Source: Polaromonas sp. | Lineage (GTDB): Bacteria > Pseudomonadota > Gammaproteobacteria > Burkholderiales > Burkholderiaceae_C | Reading direction: 5' to 3' | DNA length: 57,785 nucleotides | Assembly (NCBI GenBank): GCA_021731285.1 | Contig: JAKFXR010000034.1 | Coordinates: forward strand, 1 to 57,785 | Part shown: positions 1 through 9,651 of the stretch, one piece after another | Position numbering within the stretch: position 1 is the first letter of the stretch | How the letters are laid out: every line of letters starts with the position of its first letter | Position numbers and translations under genes: made by a program | The notes under the pieces: generated by a model | Databases searched by the model: none | The model's input: only the letters and a program-made list of their open reading frames with translations | What the model was told of the DNA's origin: nothing

Positions 1-1
1 G

Positions 2-700
2 GGGGGCGGGGCGACGGGAAGTGATCGCGACAAGACGCCAGCCAAGCCCGTTTCCCCAGAGGACGCGCGACGAAAGCCCGTCACCCTGCGCCGCTACTTC
101 GTCTTCAACGCGGAGCAAGTCGACGGCATGCCGCCGCTCGAAATGTCCTCCGACTTGGAGTTCGATCCAATCGCGCGGGCCGAGGCCGTGATCGAGGCGC
201 TCAAAGAGAAGACGAACCTGGTGATCGTCCACGGCGGAAATCAGGCCTGCTACGTGCCAGCGAATGATCAGATTCGCCTGCCGCCCAAGAAGAAGTTCAA
301 GAGCGCTTACGACCTATACAGCGTGACCGGCCACGAAATTTGCCACTCGACCATGGCTCCGCATAGGTTGAACAGGACCGAAGCCTACGCCAAGAGGTGG
401 GGCGACGAGGCCTATGCATTGGAAGAGCTCACGGCAGAAATTGGCTCAGCCATCTTGGCCGCCGAGCTCGGCATCGCGGACCATGTGAGCGCGGAGCAGC
501 GGGAGAAGCACATCGCGAACCACGCCGGATACCTGCAAAACTGGCTTAAGGTTTTATCGAAAGACCCGCTGGCCATCTTTACTGCGGCGAAGGCTGCCGA
601 TCGCGTCAGCGAATATGTCTTGAGCTTCGAACGAGAATTGACGGCCATGAACGAGCACGCCGAATGGATCGCGGAATACGACCGAACCCCAAGCCGCTAG
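2..700 (+). CDS. ardC: ArdC-like antirestriction protein, C-terminal part (5' truncated by window edge)
   Basis: The open frame runs in from the left edge. Translation from base 2 gives an ArdC-type linker ending in RRYFVFNAEQVDGM, so the ATG at 128 is internal and the true start lies outside the window. The remaining part is the zincin-like metallopeptidase domain: HEICH (HExxH type), then EELTAEIGSAIL supplying a further acidic residue, and the family's C-terminal block around GYLQNWLKVLSKDP. ArdC proteins are carried by plasmids and integrative elements and protect incoming single-stranded DNA during conjugation; that role is family knowledge, not visible here. Its position directly before a DNA-modification defence operon supports a mobile-element origin for this segment. 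The gene is followed by 112 bp holding two inverted repeats. Confidence 0.85.
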   Translation, partial: GGGATGSDRDKTPAKPVSPEDARRKPVTLRRYFVFNAEQVDGMPPLEMSSDLEFDPIARAEAVIEALKEKTNLVIVHGGNQACYVPANDQIRLPPKKKFKSAYDLYSVTGHEICHSTMAPHRLNRTEAYAKRWGDEAYALEELTAEIGSAILAAELGIADHVSAEQREKHIANHAGYLQNWLKVLSKDPLAIFTAAKAADRVSEYVLSFERELTAMNEHAEWIAEYDRTPSR

Positions 701-717
701 GAAAGAGCCAGGGTAAC

Positions 718-771
718 CGGGTGTTTCAGGCAATAATGCTTTAGAACGCGCAAAGACGCCTGAAACACCCG
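718..771. repeat. Perfect 14-bp inverted repeat upstream of sspF
   Basis: CGGGTGTTTCAGGC at 718-731 is exactly repeated in inverse orientation at 758-771, with a 26-nt spacer. It lies between the ardC stop and the sspF start. It could be an operator for a dimeric regulator or form a long RNA stem. No T-run follows, so a simple terminator is less likely. Confidence 0.75.
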
Positions 772-775
772 AGGG

Positions 776-791
776 GAGGGCACAAGCCCTC
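776..791 (+). promoter_or_regulatory. Short hairpin in the sspF leader
   Basis: GAGGGC at 776-781 pairs with GCCCTC at 786-791 around an ACAA tetraloop, 21 nt before the sspF ATG. A GGAGAGAG ribosome-binding site follows at 801-808. The hairpin lies in the probable 5' leader and could affect translation; no function is proven. Confidence 0.5.
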
Positions 792-812
792 TGTTCGCAA
801 CGGAGAGAGCAG

Positions 813-2711
813 ATGAACAATCCCGAGCCGGCGCAGCCGGCCGCGCCAGCTTTAGGCAGCCATCCGGCAAGCGCTTGGGTGCGCTTTCTTCGTTCCTACG
901 GGCCGACGCCCGAAAATGGAACGCTCTTTGACGAGCACGTCACCAAAGCCCTGGCCAAGGCCAAAGTTCAGCCCATCACGTTGCCGACTCCGAGGCTCGC
1001 CGAGATCGTTAGCCGGGTCCTCAGCGGAGATCCTGGTTCGATCTTGATCGCCGGAACTGCCGGCGACGGCAAGACTTTTCATTGCAGAAGCCTTTGGACG
1101 GAATTGGGCGGCTCTGCCAAGGATTGGGCTTCCGCAAGCGTGATCACGGAGTTGACGCTGGCCGACGGGCGCGTCGCGGTTTTCGTCAAAGACCTCAGCG
1201 AGCTGGCCAACGAGGCGAGCGACGAGGCGATGGAGCTCTTGGAGCGCTCCGCGCTGGGTGACGAAGATAAGCGGTTTCTGATCGTCGCAGCCAATCACGG
1301 CCAAATTCTGGAGCGGCTCAGAGACTTTGGGACGCGGCGCGGCCGACAGAGCGAGTTGCGCAGGATCGTCCAAGACGCCTTTTTGCAGGCGGGCAATTCC
1401 ACTGCGAAGCTCGCTATCTTCGACCTCAGCAAATCGGTCAACCGCGAAACGCTGCAAAACGTCTTCATCGCCGTCGCACGGCATCCCGAATGGGACAAGT
1501 GCGATGGCTGCGGCCATCGAGGGGCAGGGCAGGTGTGCCCCATCTATGAAAACCGCAATCGGATGCTGGGAACTGGCGACGAGGGTTTGCTCGCTCGAAG
1601 GCTCGGAGATGTCGCCGAAGTCGCAAAGCTCAATGGTTGGCATTTGCCCGTGCGCGATGTGCTTACGCTTGCGTCGAACATGATCCTGGGACATCCAGAC
1701 GCCAAGGAATCGTTGATGACTTGCGCAGATGTCCCGCGCCTGCAAGGCGACCAAGACATCGAGAGAGCAAGCATCTACTCCAACATTTTTGGCGCAAACC
1801 TGAAGCCGAAAATGCGCCAGCGCTTGGTGTTTCAAGCTCTTGCGTCGTTCGGGATCGGTTCTGAGACGACCAACGGAACCGACGGCCTGCTGGTTTACGG
1901 CGCCGACGACCCGGCCCTTAGACCAGCGTTTGATCGGCTTGTCAGGTCCGACGACATCTACGGCGCCACCGCCGGTTACCTCACAGAATTGCGCGCCTAC
2001 CTGGAGGGCGACGAAGAGGCCCGGATGGAATCGACCGCGACCGCATTTCTAGGACGTCTCGAAGCGCAACGCCGCAGGCTCTTTTTCACACTCCCCGACG
2101 AGGAGCCGAACTACCTTTATTGGCAGCTCTCGGTTTTTCGCTCGGCAAGCGAATATTTAACCTTGGCCCGGGACGTCGCCAAGCAGCGGCCAATTTCAGA
2201 ACCCACCCGAGCTCTCTTGGCGAAGGGACTCAACCGCGTCATGACCGGGCTTCTTATTGAGAACGGCGACAAACTGTTCGTGGCAAGTTCCGGTGGATAC
2301 ACCCAGTCGCGCGTCAGCGTCCTCTGCGACACCGAAGCGCCGGCCCGGCGAGTGGGCGGCGTAGGCATGCGAGCGCGTATCGAGGCTTCTTCCGGCAGGC
2401 CGATGCTTGAAGTGGCGCTGGTCTCTGCGGAGATCGCGCCAGCATCTCTCGCGCTCACCCCGGTTCGATATGAATTTCTGTGCCGAGTGGCCGACGGCGC
2501 TCTCCCGGGGAGCTTCTCCAACGAATGCTTGGAGGACCTGCTCGCCTTCAAGGCGAGGCTTTTGCGCAAAGCGGAGTTGCTACGAAGGCAGCGCGCGGCC
2601 GACGACGAGGACGATGCTGCGAACGACCAGACCCTCACGCTCAACTTCATCGACATGGAGCAGTCCGGCATGGGCTTCTCTCGGCCGGTGACCATCAGGA
2701 CCACGCAATGA
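813..2711 (+). CDS. sspF: SspF/DptF-like P-loop ATPase, phosphorothioation-linked defence
   Basis: 632 residues. A Walker A motif GTAGDGKT lies at residues 81-88 after a roughly 60-residue N-terminal stretch. A small cysteine cluster (C230, C233, H235, C242, within CDGCGHRGAGQVCP) resembles a zinc-binding knuckle. The start is the ATG behind GGAGAGAG. The first-of-three order (P-loop ATPase, about 500-aa partner, about 1800-aa FtsK-type protein) matches the DptFGH/SspFGH effector modules that accompany DNA phosphorothioation systems. SspFGH is reported to damage DNA lacking phosphorothioate marks. The assignment to SspF rather than DptF rests mainly on the convergent sspBCD-type genes. The gene overlaps sspG by ATGA, implying coupled translation. 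Confidence 0.75.
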   Translation: MNNPEPAQPAAPALGSHPASAWVRFLRSYGPTPENGTLFDEHVTKALAKAKVQPITLPTPRLAEIVSRVLSGDPGSILIAGTAGDGKTFHCRSLWTELGGSAKDWASASVITELTLADGRVAVFVKDLSELANEASDEAMELLERSALGDEDKRFLIVAANHGQILERLRDFGTRRGRQSELRRIVQDAFLQAGNSTAKLAIFDLSKSVNRETLQNVFIAVARHPEWDKCDGCGHRGAGQVCPIYENRNRMLGTGDEGLLARRLGDVAEVAKLNGWHLPVRDVLTLASNMILGHPDAKESLMTCADVPRLQGDQDIERASIYSNIFGANLKPKMRQRLVFQALASFGIGSETTNGTDGLLVYGADDPALRPAFDRLVRSDDIYGATAGYLTELRAYLEGDEEARMESTATAFLGRLEAQRRRLFFTLPDEEPNYLYWQLSVFRSASEYLTLARDVAKQRPISEPTRALLAKGLNRVMTGLLIENGDKLFVASSGGYTQSRVSVLCDTEAPARRVGGVGMRARIEASSGRPMLEVALVSAEIAPASLALTPVRYEFLCRVADGALPGSFSNECLEDLLAFKARLLRKAELLRRQRAADDEDDAANDQTLTLNFIDMEQSGMGFSRPVTIRTTQ

Positions 2712-4231
2712 GGCCACGCATAGAGGGCGTCGACTTCGCCGTCGATGAACACATTTGGGGCCACAGGCTCTACGACGAGCAACTTCCCCACCTGCTGATA
2801 CTTGAATTCTTAGGCGTGCTGGCTTCGAATCTCGACAAGCCGCTGCATCCGGTGGACCCGAAAGAGCTGAGGTTCACGCCTCAGCGCCAAACCCGCCTTC
2901 GCGCTCTTTTGTTCAACAATCCATACGTGGAGTCCATACGGCAACGCTCCATCTCCAATGAAGAAAAGTGGCGGCAATGGAATGATCGCTTCGCGCAAGA
3001 CTGCATGTCCCTGGGCGACTGGGACCTCGCCTATTTGCGCCAACGTTTCGCTGAGTTCGACGACTTCGCCAAAGCGGTTGAGCTGCTTCGCTCGTCCGCC
3101 TTCGAAGCACGCAGCAATAAGCGGTGGAGCTCTAAATTCGTTTTTCCTTTTGGCCCCGACGCGCTCTACGAAGATGTGCGCGTAAAGGATGACGGAGCTA
3201 CGTCCAACGACCGACGATTCTTCGCCCGTGGCGGCGAGTTGCTGTATTTGATGCTTTCGCGTTCCCGCAGAGGCGCGGAGCTTGGAGCGATTCTTAAGGC
3301 CAGCCTATTCGACTCCTCGGCTCCAATGAATCGACTAGCCCGGGCGTTGCAGGGAGAGCCAGAGTTCGCGGGTCCTCGTTCGGTAGGGTATCTCCCGCAC
3401 GACAGCCACCCACGGTTCGATATTGTTTGCGAGGACTGGCTCGCGATCCTGTCGCGGAACATGCCTGTTTACGATGCTTTGGAACACCTGATCTCCAACG
3501 CAGGGCTCAACATGCTCCTCTACTTTCTCGAATGCGCGAAGGCCGAGTCGGGAGACGCTGATCCCGTCGAATTTGTTTGCGAGATCGTTTCTCGGGAGCG
3601 GACGAAAGTTCGGGCTTTGTCTGGCGACTCTTTCCAGGCCAATCAAAGCCTGTCGCTTCGAGCGGTGCGGGCCTCGGTCGAAAAGATTCGGTTGACGAGC
3701 GAATGGGCCGAAGCCGCTCAGTCTAGGGACCCCAACGGCGCGGCGGCCGCATTGATGCGGGACTGGTTCCAGTGGCCTGCTGCCAATGGCTCGGATGAGG
3801 ACACGTCGGATGCGGATACGGGCGACGAGCTGGTGTCCAAGCTTGCCGGCAAGGCTGAATACCGACACGGGCAACACGTCGGGAAAATCCATGGCAGCTG
3901 GTCGCGCGCTCTGGGGCTCACGTCGCGCCGGCTTTCTCGCCGAACTCGCTACGCGCCAAACGACAAGCTTCTCAAGACTTTGGTGATTTCCATGGTGAGC
4001 GACAGGATGCAGTTTGACGATTTTCTAGCGCTCGCCCGCTCGCGATATGGATTGATCATCGGCGACGTTGAAGGCTCGCGCTTGATCAAGTCTCAACAGG
4101 TCGACCAGGAAGCTCTGAGCGACAACCGGGAGAAACTAGAGACCAGGCTGGTGGGCCTTGGACTGGTGCGTCGCCTCTCCGACTCTTGCTCTTTCGTCGA
4201 AAATCCATTCGCTGCGGAGGTCGCGCCATGA
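2708..4231 (+). CDS. sspG: SspG/DptG-like protein of the phosphorothioation-dependent defence module
   Basis: 507 residues from the ATG at 2708, which overlaps the sspF stop as ATGA. The open frame extends further upstream inside sspF, but that would be a long unnatural overlap. The protein is soluble, with no membrane segment or recognised catalytic motif. It has an acidic run around GSDEDTSDADTGDE and a basic C-terminal third (SRRLSRRTRYAPNDKLLKTL). In the Dpt/Ssp effector triads the middle gene is a poorly characterised partner of the two ATPases. I assign it by position, size and coupling, not by a motif, so it could be a divergent equivalent. Confidence 0.65.
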   Translation: MRPRIEGVDFAVDEHIWGHRLYDEQLPHLLILEFLGVLASNLDKPLHPVDPKELRFTPQRQTRLRALLFNNPYVESIRQRSISNEEKWRQWNDRFAQDCMSLGDWDLAYLRQRFAEFDDFAKAVELLRSSAFEARSNKRWSSKFVFPFGPDALYEDVRVKDDGATSNDRRFFARGGELLYLMLSRSRRGAELGAILKASLFDSSAPMNRLARALQGEPEFAGPRSVGYLPHDSHPRFDIVCEDWLAILSRNMPVYDALEHLISNAGLNMLLYFLECAKAESGDADPVEFVCEIVSRERTKVRALSGDSFQANQSLSLRAVRASVEKIRLTSEWAEAAQSRDPNGAAAALMRDWFQWPAANGSDEDTSDADTGDELVSKLAGKAEYRHGQHVGKIHGSWSRALGLTSRRLSRRTRYAPNDKLLKTLVISMVSDRMQFDDFLALARSRYGLIIGDVEGSRLIKSQQVDQEALSDNREKLETRLVGLGLVRRLSDSCSFVENPFAAEVAP

Positions 4232-7200
4232 ACGCCGACAAGATCATCGGCCGTGTCGTGGCGTCCCTCCTGCTATCGAGGTTGCCGTCGATTCCCGAAG
4301 GCGCGCCTCAGCCCGACCCCTCTTATTTCCGCCTCGACAAGCTTGATGGGAGCCAAATCGCTGCGGCTGTCCGCGAGATCCGCCTTAATTCCTTGCTAGC
4401 CGACAGGGTGGAACTCAAAATTCCGCGATGGCTGGTGGCGGGTGAGGGGCTGCCTGAGGACACCTTGACGTCGCACAACGCCGGAGCCGCGCGCAACGAG
4501 GGGACAACCAAGAGTGTCATGCTCACGGCGAATGGCTCCGAGCCCGGTTTGGCGGACACCCTGGGGCACGTCGCTGCGCTTGGAGCTAAGGAGTTGCGCT
4601 CGCACGAACATTTTTGGGTCGAAGCGACTTGCCACGTTGCATCCCTCGCGCCCACTGTCGAGGATCGCGCGATCTTTGCCGCAGCCATCTCCGGGCTGGT
4701 TCACGTCACCGACCTATCACTGGTGCAGCTGGGCGAGTTCTGCTCGAAGATGAGCGAGGCGTTCCATCCATCACGTGGCTTGCCCATTAGGAACGCCGTG
4801 GGTTGGGCGCTTCCCTGCGTCGGTCTTCCCCGCGACACCGCCGTCTTCGCGAGCTCGAAGACCTACGGCAAACAGGTGGGGCCGTGGCGCAAAGCGTTTG
4901 GCAAGTTGTTCACAACGCGACAGCCTTTGATATTTAAAAGGCGTCCCACTGGGCAGCCCATCGACGCCGAAGACATGCGCGCCAGGTTCGAAGACAACTT
5001 GGCGTCGATCTCCGCTGCGGCGCAGCCTGTGCTCGATGCGTTCATCAACGCCCCAGACTCCGACGACGCCGCGCGAGTTCAAGTGGCCGAGCTGGAATGG
5101 GAAACCGATGGAGTCCACTTCATCTTTGAAAAGCCGCGCGAGCAGCAACGCGGCCTTGCGGAGGACACGCTCTACCATTTCGAAAACGGCGTCAACGAGC
5201 CGGTTCTCACCAAGGAATGGCTTGACCATCTGGAAGACCTGAAGACGCGCGAAAAGCGCTCCGAATGGAATGATGCGGACGAAGTGTTCTTCAACGGACA
5301 CCGCTCATACATCGAGGAGAACAAGCCGCTGCTCGCCAAGTGGGAAAAGATCGTCTACGGCAAGCCCATCGACTGCGACGACTTCTTTGAAGGATTCTCG
5401 GAGCTGGTCTCCCGGCTGGTGGCGAGCGCGCCTGAGCCCAAAGGCGAGCGAGTTTTGCACATGACCGTGACAAAGGGCCGCACGGCTTGGCGTGAGCGAT
5501 TCAACTACGACGTGGGATCGTATTTCTCCGCAATGTATCGCGGCTTGAAGGAGCTCATGGGAGACCGAGTCCGATGGCATTCGACCAAGATGCACGGGGC
5601 AGTCCATCTCGACCCTCTCTTTGCCTATCGAGCCTTTTTCCAAGCCGAGAAGGAGCGCCTGGCCAAACCTCCCAAGCCATCCGATTCCGTGGCGCGCGCG
5701 GCAGTCCAAATCAAATTTGACGCCGTGCTCTACGAGCGCGTTGGAAGCGACGAGGTCCAGCTTCGGAAGAGCCAGCTCGTCTGGTCTTTCAAGCCGGATG
5801 CGATCGGGCTGGCGATGGTCGACGACATGAAGCGCTTGATGGAGAAGGGCGGCATCAACTGCACTTCCGTCCCGCGCAGGCTAGTCAGTAAAAAGGGTGG
5901 GGTGCAAAGCGTATCGCTTGACGACACCTCGACTTTGGAAGCGACGTTCGCTTCGGACGCGGGGTCGCTGGTGCCTCCGGCCGGCAAGCTTCGCAGCATG
6001 CGCCAAGACATCAAGCGGCGCATCGACGACTTGACGGCGCAGGACAGGCTCTCCACGGAGCAGCGCGACGCAATTCGCGAGGCTTGGGACCGGTTCGAAT
6101 CGGATTACGCGGAAGCTATGCAGGACTTCATTGCTTTCGGTCTCCACGGAGAAGCGGTGGAGCGCCAGTCCGAGTCATACGCGGAGTTGCTGCGAGCATT
6201 GGCAGTTCATGCCAGGGGAGACATCTGCCGGTCGAAGCTGGTCGCCGAAGTTTTAGCAATAGGGACCGTGCGCGTGGCTGGCGAACAGCCATGCGTTATT
6301 GTTCCGCCGTGGCACCCCGAACGGATGAAGGCGCTTGCAGTCAAAACTCGTCGCGTTGCCGGCCTCGCGTCGCATTTGCTTGCCGGAGTGGACGTGCGCT
6401 TTGGCGACCACGGAATCTTCACCAAGGAATTTTCCGACGAGATTCGGCATCCCTTTTATCCGGAGATCGCGATAGCCGAGCGCGAAAAAACTTCCGAGTT
6501 GGTCACTGAGAGCGCGACGGTCAACGGTTACAGCTTGATGGAAATTCCGGTGAACACCGAGCAGGAGTTCCTCACTGACGTTGACCCCACCGCCGCCGCG
6601 AAGCACGTCAAGGAGCTTCTGGAGCGCTACGTCGGCCTCCAGCCTCACGAGGCGAGCAATCTAAGCGTTCTTCTTTACAACGCCGACGCCGCGGAGTTGC
6701 CGCTGGCCGTGGTCCATGAATTGTCTCGAGTGCAGGCGGAGCGCGAAGACGAGTTCCAATGCGCGGTGGCCGTGCGCCACCGAGATCCTGAAAAGCTTCG
6801 CCGCGTCTACGCGGAGCTAGTCACCAAAGCCGGGGACGATCCTGACTTGCCGGTGGTGAGCGAGACTTCGGAAAACTTCGTGTCGAAGCTGCGCATAGCG
6901 GCCGTCCCGTCTTCTTCTACGCCCCAGTCGTCGGCCGGTTTCAAGCCCTTTGACATTGCTTTTCTGCACGACGTTGTGTCCCGAACGGCAGGCGTCGAAT
7001 GGATCAAGGTTCAATGGTCCAACGACCGCCCAAGCTATGAGCACGCGCCATCTCGATGGTCGTATCGGAGCGTCTCCGGCGAGGACGAGCTGAAATCGAC
7101 GACCTTCCTAACGTGCCCTCAGCAGACGGCTACCGGCTGGGCGTATGTCGCTGCCGTGGGCTCTGTGGTGCGTCGGTCCGACCCAGTCGACGGCGAGCGG

Positions 7201-9651
7201 TGGCTGCCGGCCAGGCGCATATCTCTTGAGAGCTCAGCCCTTAAAGAGACCATCGATGACGCCCACGCGATGGCCGAGTGGGTCGCCTCGTATGACGAGC
7301 TTCTTGACAAGAGGCAGCTCCGCGAAAATGGCATCACCATCGTTCGCTATCGGAGGGCTTCCACCAACGGTCGGAACATGATCGTCAGCTCCACGTCCGA
7401 GCTTAGACTGCTCAGCGTGTTGGCGCGAAGGCGCCTGGGCGAACTTGGGCTTTCATTTGACGAGGCGACGCTAGCAGCCACGGTCGCGCGGGTAAGGGGA
7501 GATGCTCTCTCCATTTCTGGCGACATCGTCATGCGAGCCGCCAAGCGCGGCGTGTCTGCTGGCGAGATGCTCGGTCTTGTGATGAGCCGTTACATCGTGG
7601 AGTCGGAATTGCGCGCTCTCGCGGGATCTGGCTCGCGGCCGACCTTCTGCGCTTTCTTTTTGCTCGATGACTACGCCAGTTGGCTGGCTCAAAAGGAGAG
7701 CCGGATCGCTGACATCCTCGCGCTCTGCGTCGAAGAGCGCGATGGCGAGCCGCACCTGCACATTGCGATCATCGAATCCAAATATGTGGCAGGCCCCTCA
7801 TGCGCTGAGGCCAAGCGTTCTTCCCGGGCGCAGTTGATGTCCACGCTGAACGTTTTCCGCAGCGCGTTGTTCGGTGACCCTGGGCGGCTGGACCGGGACG
7901 TGTGGCTCTCAAGGTTGGCGGACTTGCTTCTTGATGCCCACATTCCGCCTGGCGCCACGAACCTCATGGAGCGGGCTCGGTCGAAGTTGCGCACGGGCCA
8001 GGCGCCCATCTCGTTGCGCGGCTATTCCCATGTCTTCGTCCACTCGGCTGACCCTGCCACCTCTAGCTCTCAGGCCGAGCAGTCGCCAATCGACACCGCC
8101 GACGGCTTTCCCGCGTGGCAAGAAGTTTTCGACCGCCAAGAACTGCGCGCGCTGGTTGAGGCCTACGCGGCGAAATCGGATCCAACACAAGTTCGCGCCT
8201 TGCTGGGTCCCCAGACGCCATGGCTGGCGGACAACATGCGTTTGCCAGCGCCGAGGGTCACGTGGACCTCAATGATGAGTTTGCTTACCCCCGGGTCAGC
8301 GCCTGACGCGCCTGCCGAACCTGGTGTGAAGCCTGAGGCTTCTGTCGTAGCCGCTAAGCCTGACGAGCCGTCGCCAATCCCTGTGCCGCCCGCCGTTGTT
8401 TCGACTCCTCCCGCAGTTGTTACGCAGGTCCCGCCATCGTCAGCAGGCGAGCTCACGCCAGGCGCGGATGGCCCTGTTGGCGGAGCCTGGGCCGCGCTTG
8501 TAGATCGAAAATCGAGTTCGTCGGCGACTTCTGACGAGGAGCGAGTGGCTTGGGCGGATGATGTCACTGCGAAGCTGCGCGCAGCCCTTAACGGTTATGG
8601 ACTCCAGGCTGCCGTCAAATCCACTCGCCTGACCCCGAATGGGTGCTTGGTTAAATTGGCGGGGTCCGACCGGTTGAGGGTCGAGGACATTGAAGCCAAG
8701 CGGATGCAGCTTCTCACTACGCATGCGCTGAATCTTGTGACGGTTCAGCCCATGCCTGGCGAAATTGTTGTCACGGTTGCTGGAACGAAGCGCCAGTCGG
8801 TGTCGCTATGGGACCTTTGGAGAGACCGCTCAATCAACCGTAACGCCGCGGGGGTCAACACCTCGTTCGTCCTCGGACTTCAAGAGATCAACGGCTCGAT
8901 TCTCTACCTGAATCTGGGTGGAGAATTCGGCGGCTTGTCGTCCCACGATCCACACACGCTCGTGGCGGGAGCGACTGGAAGCGGGAAGTCTGTTCTGGTG
9001 CAGTCCTTGCTTTTGGATATCGCGGCGACCAATCCGAAGGAGCTCGCGCAGATTGTGTTGATCGATCCCAAGATGGGGGTCGATTACGCGCCCCTGGAAG
9101 GTTTGCCGCACATGCGTGAACCCATAGTGATCGACAAGGGTCGCGCGGCGGCGATTTTGGAAGGCTTGGTCCAGGAGATGGAGTCTCGCTATCAGCAGTT
9201 CCACAATGCCCGCGCCAACAACCTCACGAGCTTCAACGCCAAAGCGTCGCCCGAAAGCCGTCTTCCACTGATCTTCCTCGTCCATGACGAATTCGCCGAC
9301 TGGATGCTTGACGATGCTTACAAAAAGGCGGTGAGCGCCGCCGTGCAGCGATTGGGCGTCAAGGCGCGAGCTGCCGGCATTCATTTGATCTTCGCGGCGC
9401 AGCGCCCGGACAAGGACGTGATGCCAATGCAGCTTCGAGACAACCTCGGGAATCGCTTGATTCTCAAAGTAGCCAGCGAAGCCACGTCGAAAATCACCTT
9501 GGATCGAGGGGGCGCCGAATTGCTTCTTGGCAAAGGGCACATGGCCGCGAAGCTGTCGGGCGAGCTGGGCCTGGTGTATGCGCAAGCGCCATTCCTGTCG
9601 GAGGATGACATCGCTGAAGCGGTCGATGCGATAGCTAAGGACGCCACATGA
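4228..9651 (+). CDS. sspH: SspH/DptH-like giant protein: PD-(D/E)xK-like nuclease motif plus C-terminal FtsK/HerA ATPase
   Basis: 1807 residues from the ATG at 4228, an ATGA overlap with sspG. The C-terminal 270 residues are an FtsK/HerA-type motor: Walker A GATGSGKS at 1581-1588, the FtsK-like LIDPKMGVDYAPLEGLPHM block, Walker B LIFLVHDEF with D1687-E1688, and AAQRPD. A Pro/Ala-rich linker (about 1355-1420) precedes it. Around 1162-1185 the sequence ADILAL followed by HIAIIESKYV fits the D...ExK core of PD-(D/E)xK nucleases (D1162, E1183, K1185); this is my reading and has not been tested by structure. The large N-terminal part shows no motif I recognise. DptH/SspH is thought to be the DNA-damaging subunit, which a motor plus nuclease architecture would explain. 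Confidence 0.75.
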   Translation: MNADKIIGRVVASLLLSRLPSIPEGAPQPDPSYFRLDKLDGSQIAAAVREIRLNSLLADRVELKIPRWLVAGEGLPEDTLTSHNAGAARNEGTTKSVMLTANGSEPGLADTLGHVAALGAKELRSHEHFWVEATCHVASLAPTVEDRAIFAAAISGLVHVTDLSLVQLGEFCSKMSEAFHPSRGLPIRNAVGWALPCVGLPRDTAVFASSKTYGKQVGPWRKAFGKLFTTRQPLIFKRRPTGQPIDAEDMRARFEDNLASISAAAQPVLDAFINAPDSDDAARVQVAELEWETDGVHFIFEKPREQQRGLAEDTLYHFENGVNEPVLTKEWLDHLEDLKTREKRSEWNDADEVFFNGHRSYIEENKPLLAKWEKIVYGKPIDCDDFFEGFSELVSRLVASAPEPKGERVLHMTVTKGRTAWRERFNYDVGSYFSAMYRGLKELMGDRVRWHSTKMHGAVHLDPLFAYRAFFQAEKERLAKPPKPSDSVARAAVQIKFDAVLYERVGSDEVQLRKSQLVWSFKPDAIGLAMVDDMKRLMEKGGINCTSVPRRLVSKKGGVQSVSLDDTSTLEATFASDAGSLVPPAGKLRSMRQDIKRRIDDLTAQDRLSTEQRDAIREAWDRFESDYAEAMQDFIAFGLHGEAVERQSESYAELLRALAVHARGDICRSKLVAEVLAIGTVRVAGEQPCVIVPPWHPERMKALAVKTRRVAGLASHLLAGVDVRFGDHGIFTKEFSDEIRHPFYPEIAIAEREKTSELVTESATVNGYSLMEIPVNTEQEFLTDVDPTAAAKHVKELLERYVGLQPHEASNLSVLLYNADAAELPLAVVHELSRVQAEREDEFQCAVAVRHRDPEKLRRVYAELVTKAGDDPDLPVVSETSENFVSKLRIAAVPSSSTPQSSAGFKPFDIAFLHDVVSRTAGVEWIKVQWSNDRPSYEHAPSRWSYRSVSGEDELKSTTFLTCPQQTATGWAYVAAVGSVVRRSDPVDGERWLPARRISLESSALKETIDDAHAMAEWVASYDELLDKRQLRENGITIVRYRRASTNGRNMIVSSTSELRLLSVLARRRLGELGLSFDEATLAATVARVRGDALSISGDIVMRAAKRGVSAGEMLGLVMSRYIVESELRALAGSGSRPTFCAFFLLDDYASWLAQKESRIADILALCVEERDGEPHLHIAIIESKYVAGPSCAEAKRSSRAQLMSTLNVFRSALFGDPGRLDRDVWLSRLADLLLDAHIPPGATNLMERARSKLRTGQAPISLRGYSHVFVHSADPATSSSQAEQSPIDTADGFPAWQEVFDRQELRALVEAYAAKSDPTQVRALLGPQTPWLADNMRLPAPRVTWTSMMSLLTPGSAPDAPAEPGVKPEASVVAAKPDEPSPIPVPPAVVSTPPAVVTQVPPSSAGELTPGADGPVGGAWAALVDRKSSSSATSDEERVAWADDVTAKLRAALNGYGLQAAVKSTRLTPNGCLVKLAGSDRLRVEDIEAKRMQLLTTHALNLVTVQPMPGEIVVTVAGTKRQSVSLWDLWRDRSINRNAAGVNTSFVLGLQEINGSILYLNLGGEFGGLSSHDPHTLVAGATGSGKSVLVQSLLLDIAATNPKELAQIVLIDPKMGVDYAPLEGLPHMREPIVIDKGRAAAILEGLVQEMESRYQQFHNARANNLTSFNAKASPESRLPLIFLVHDEFADWMLDDAYKKAVSAAVQRLGVKARAAGIHLIFAAQRPDKDVMPMQLRDNLGNRLILKVASEATSKITLDRGGAELLLGKGHMAAKLSGELGLVYAQAPFLSEDDIAEAVDAIAKDAT

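Noticed and set aside
813-9651. Naming the effector genes dptFGH of a Dnd system
   Set aside because: The modification genes present are of the sspBCD type, and no dndD or dndE is seen, so SspFGH is the better fit. The two families are related.
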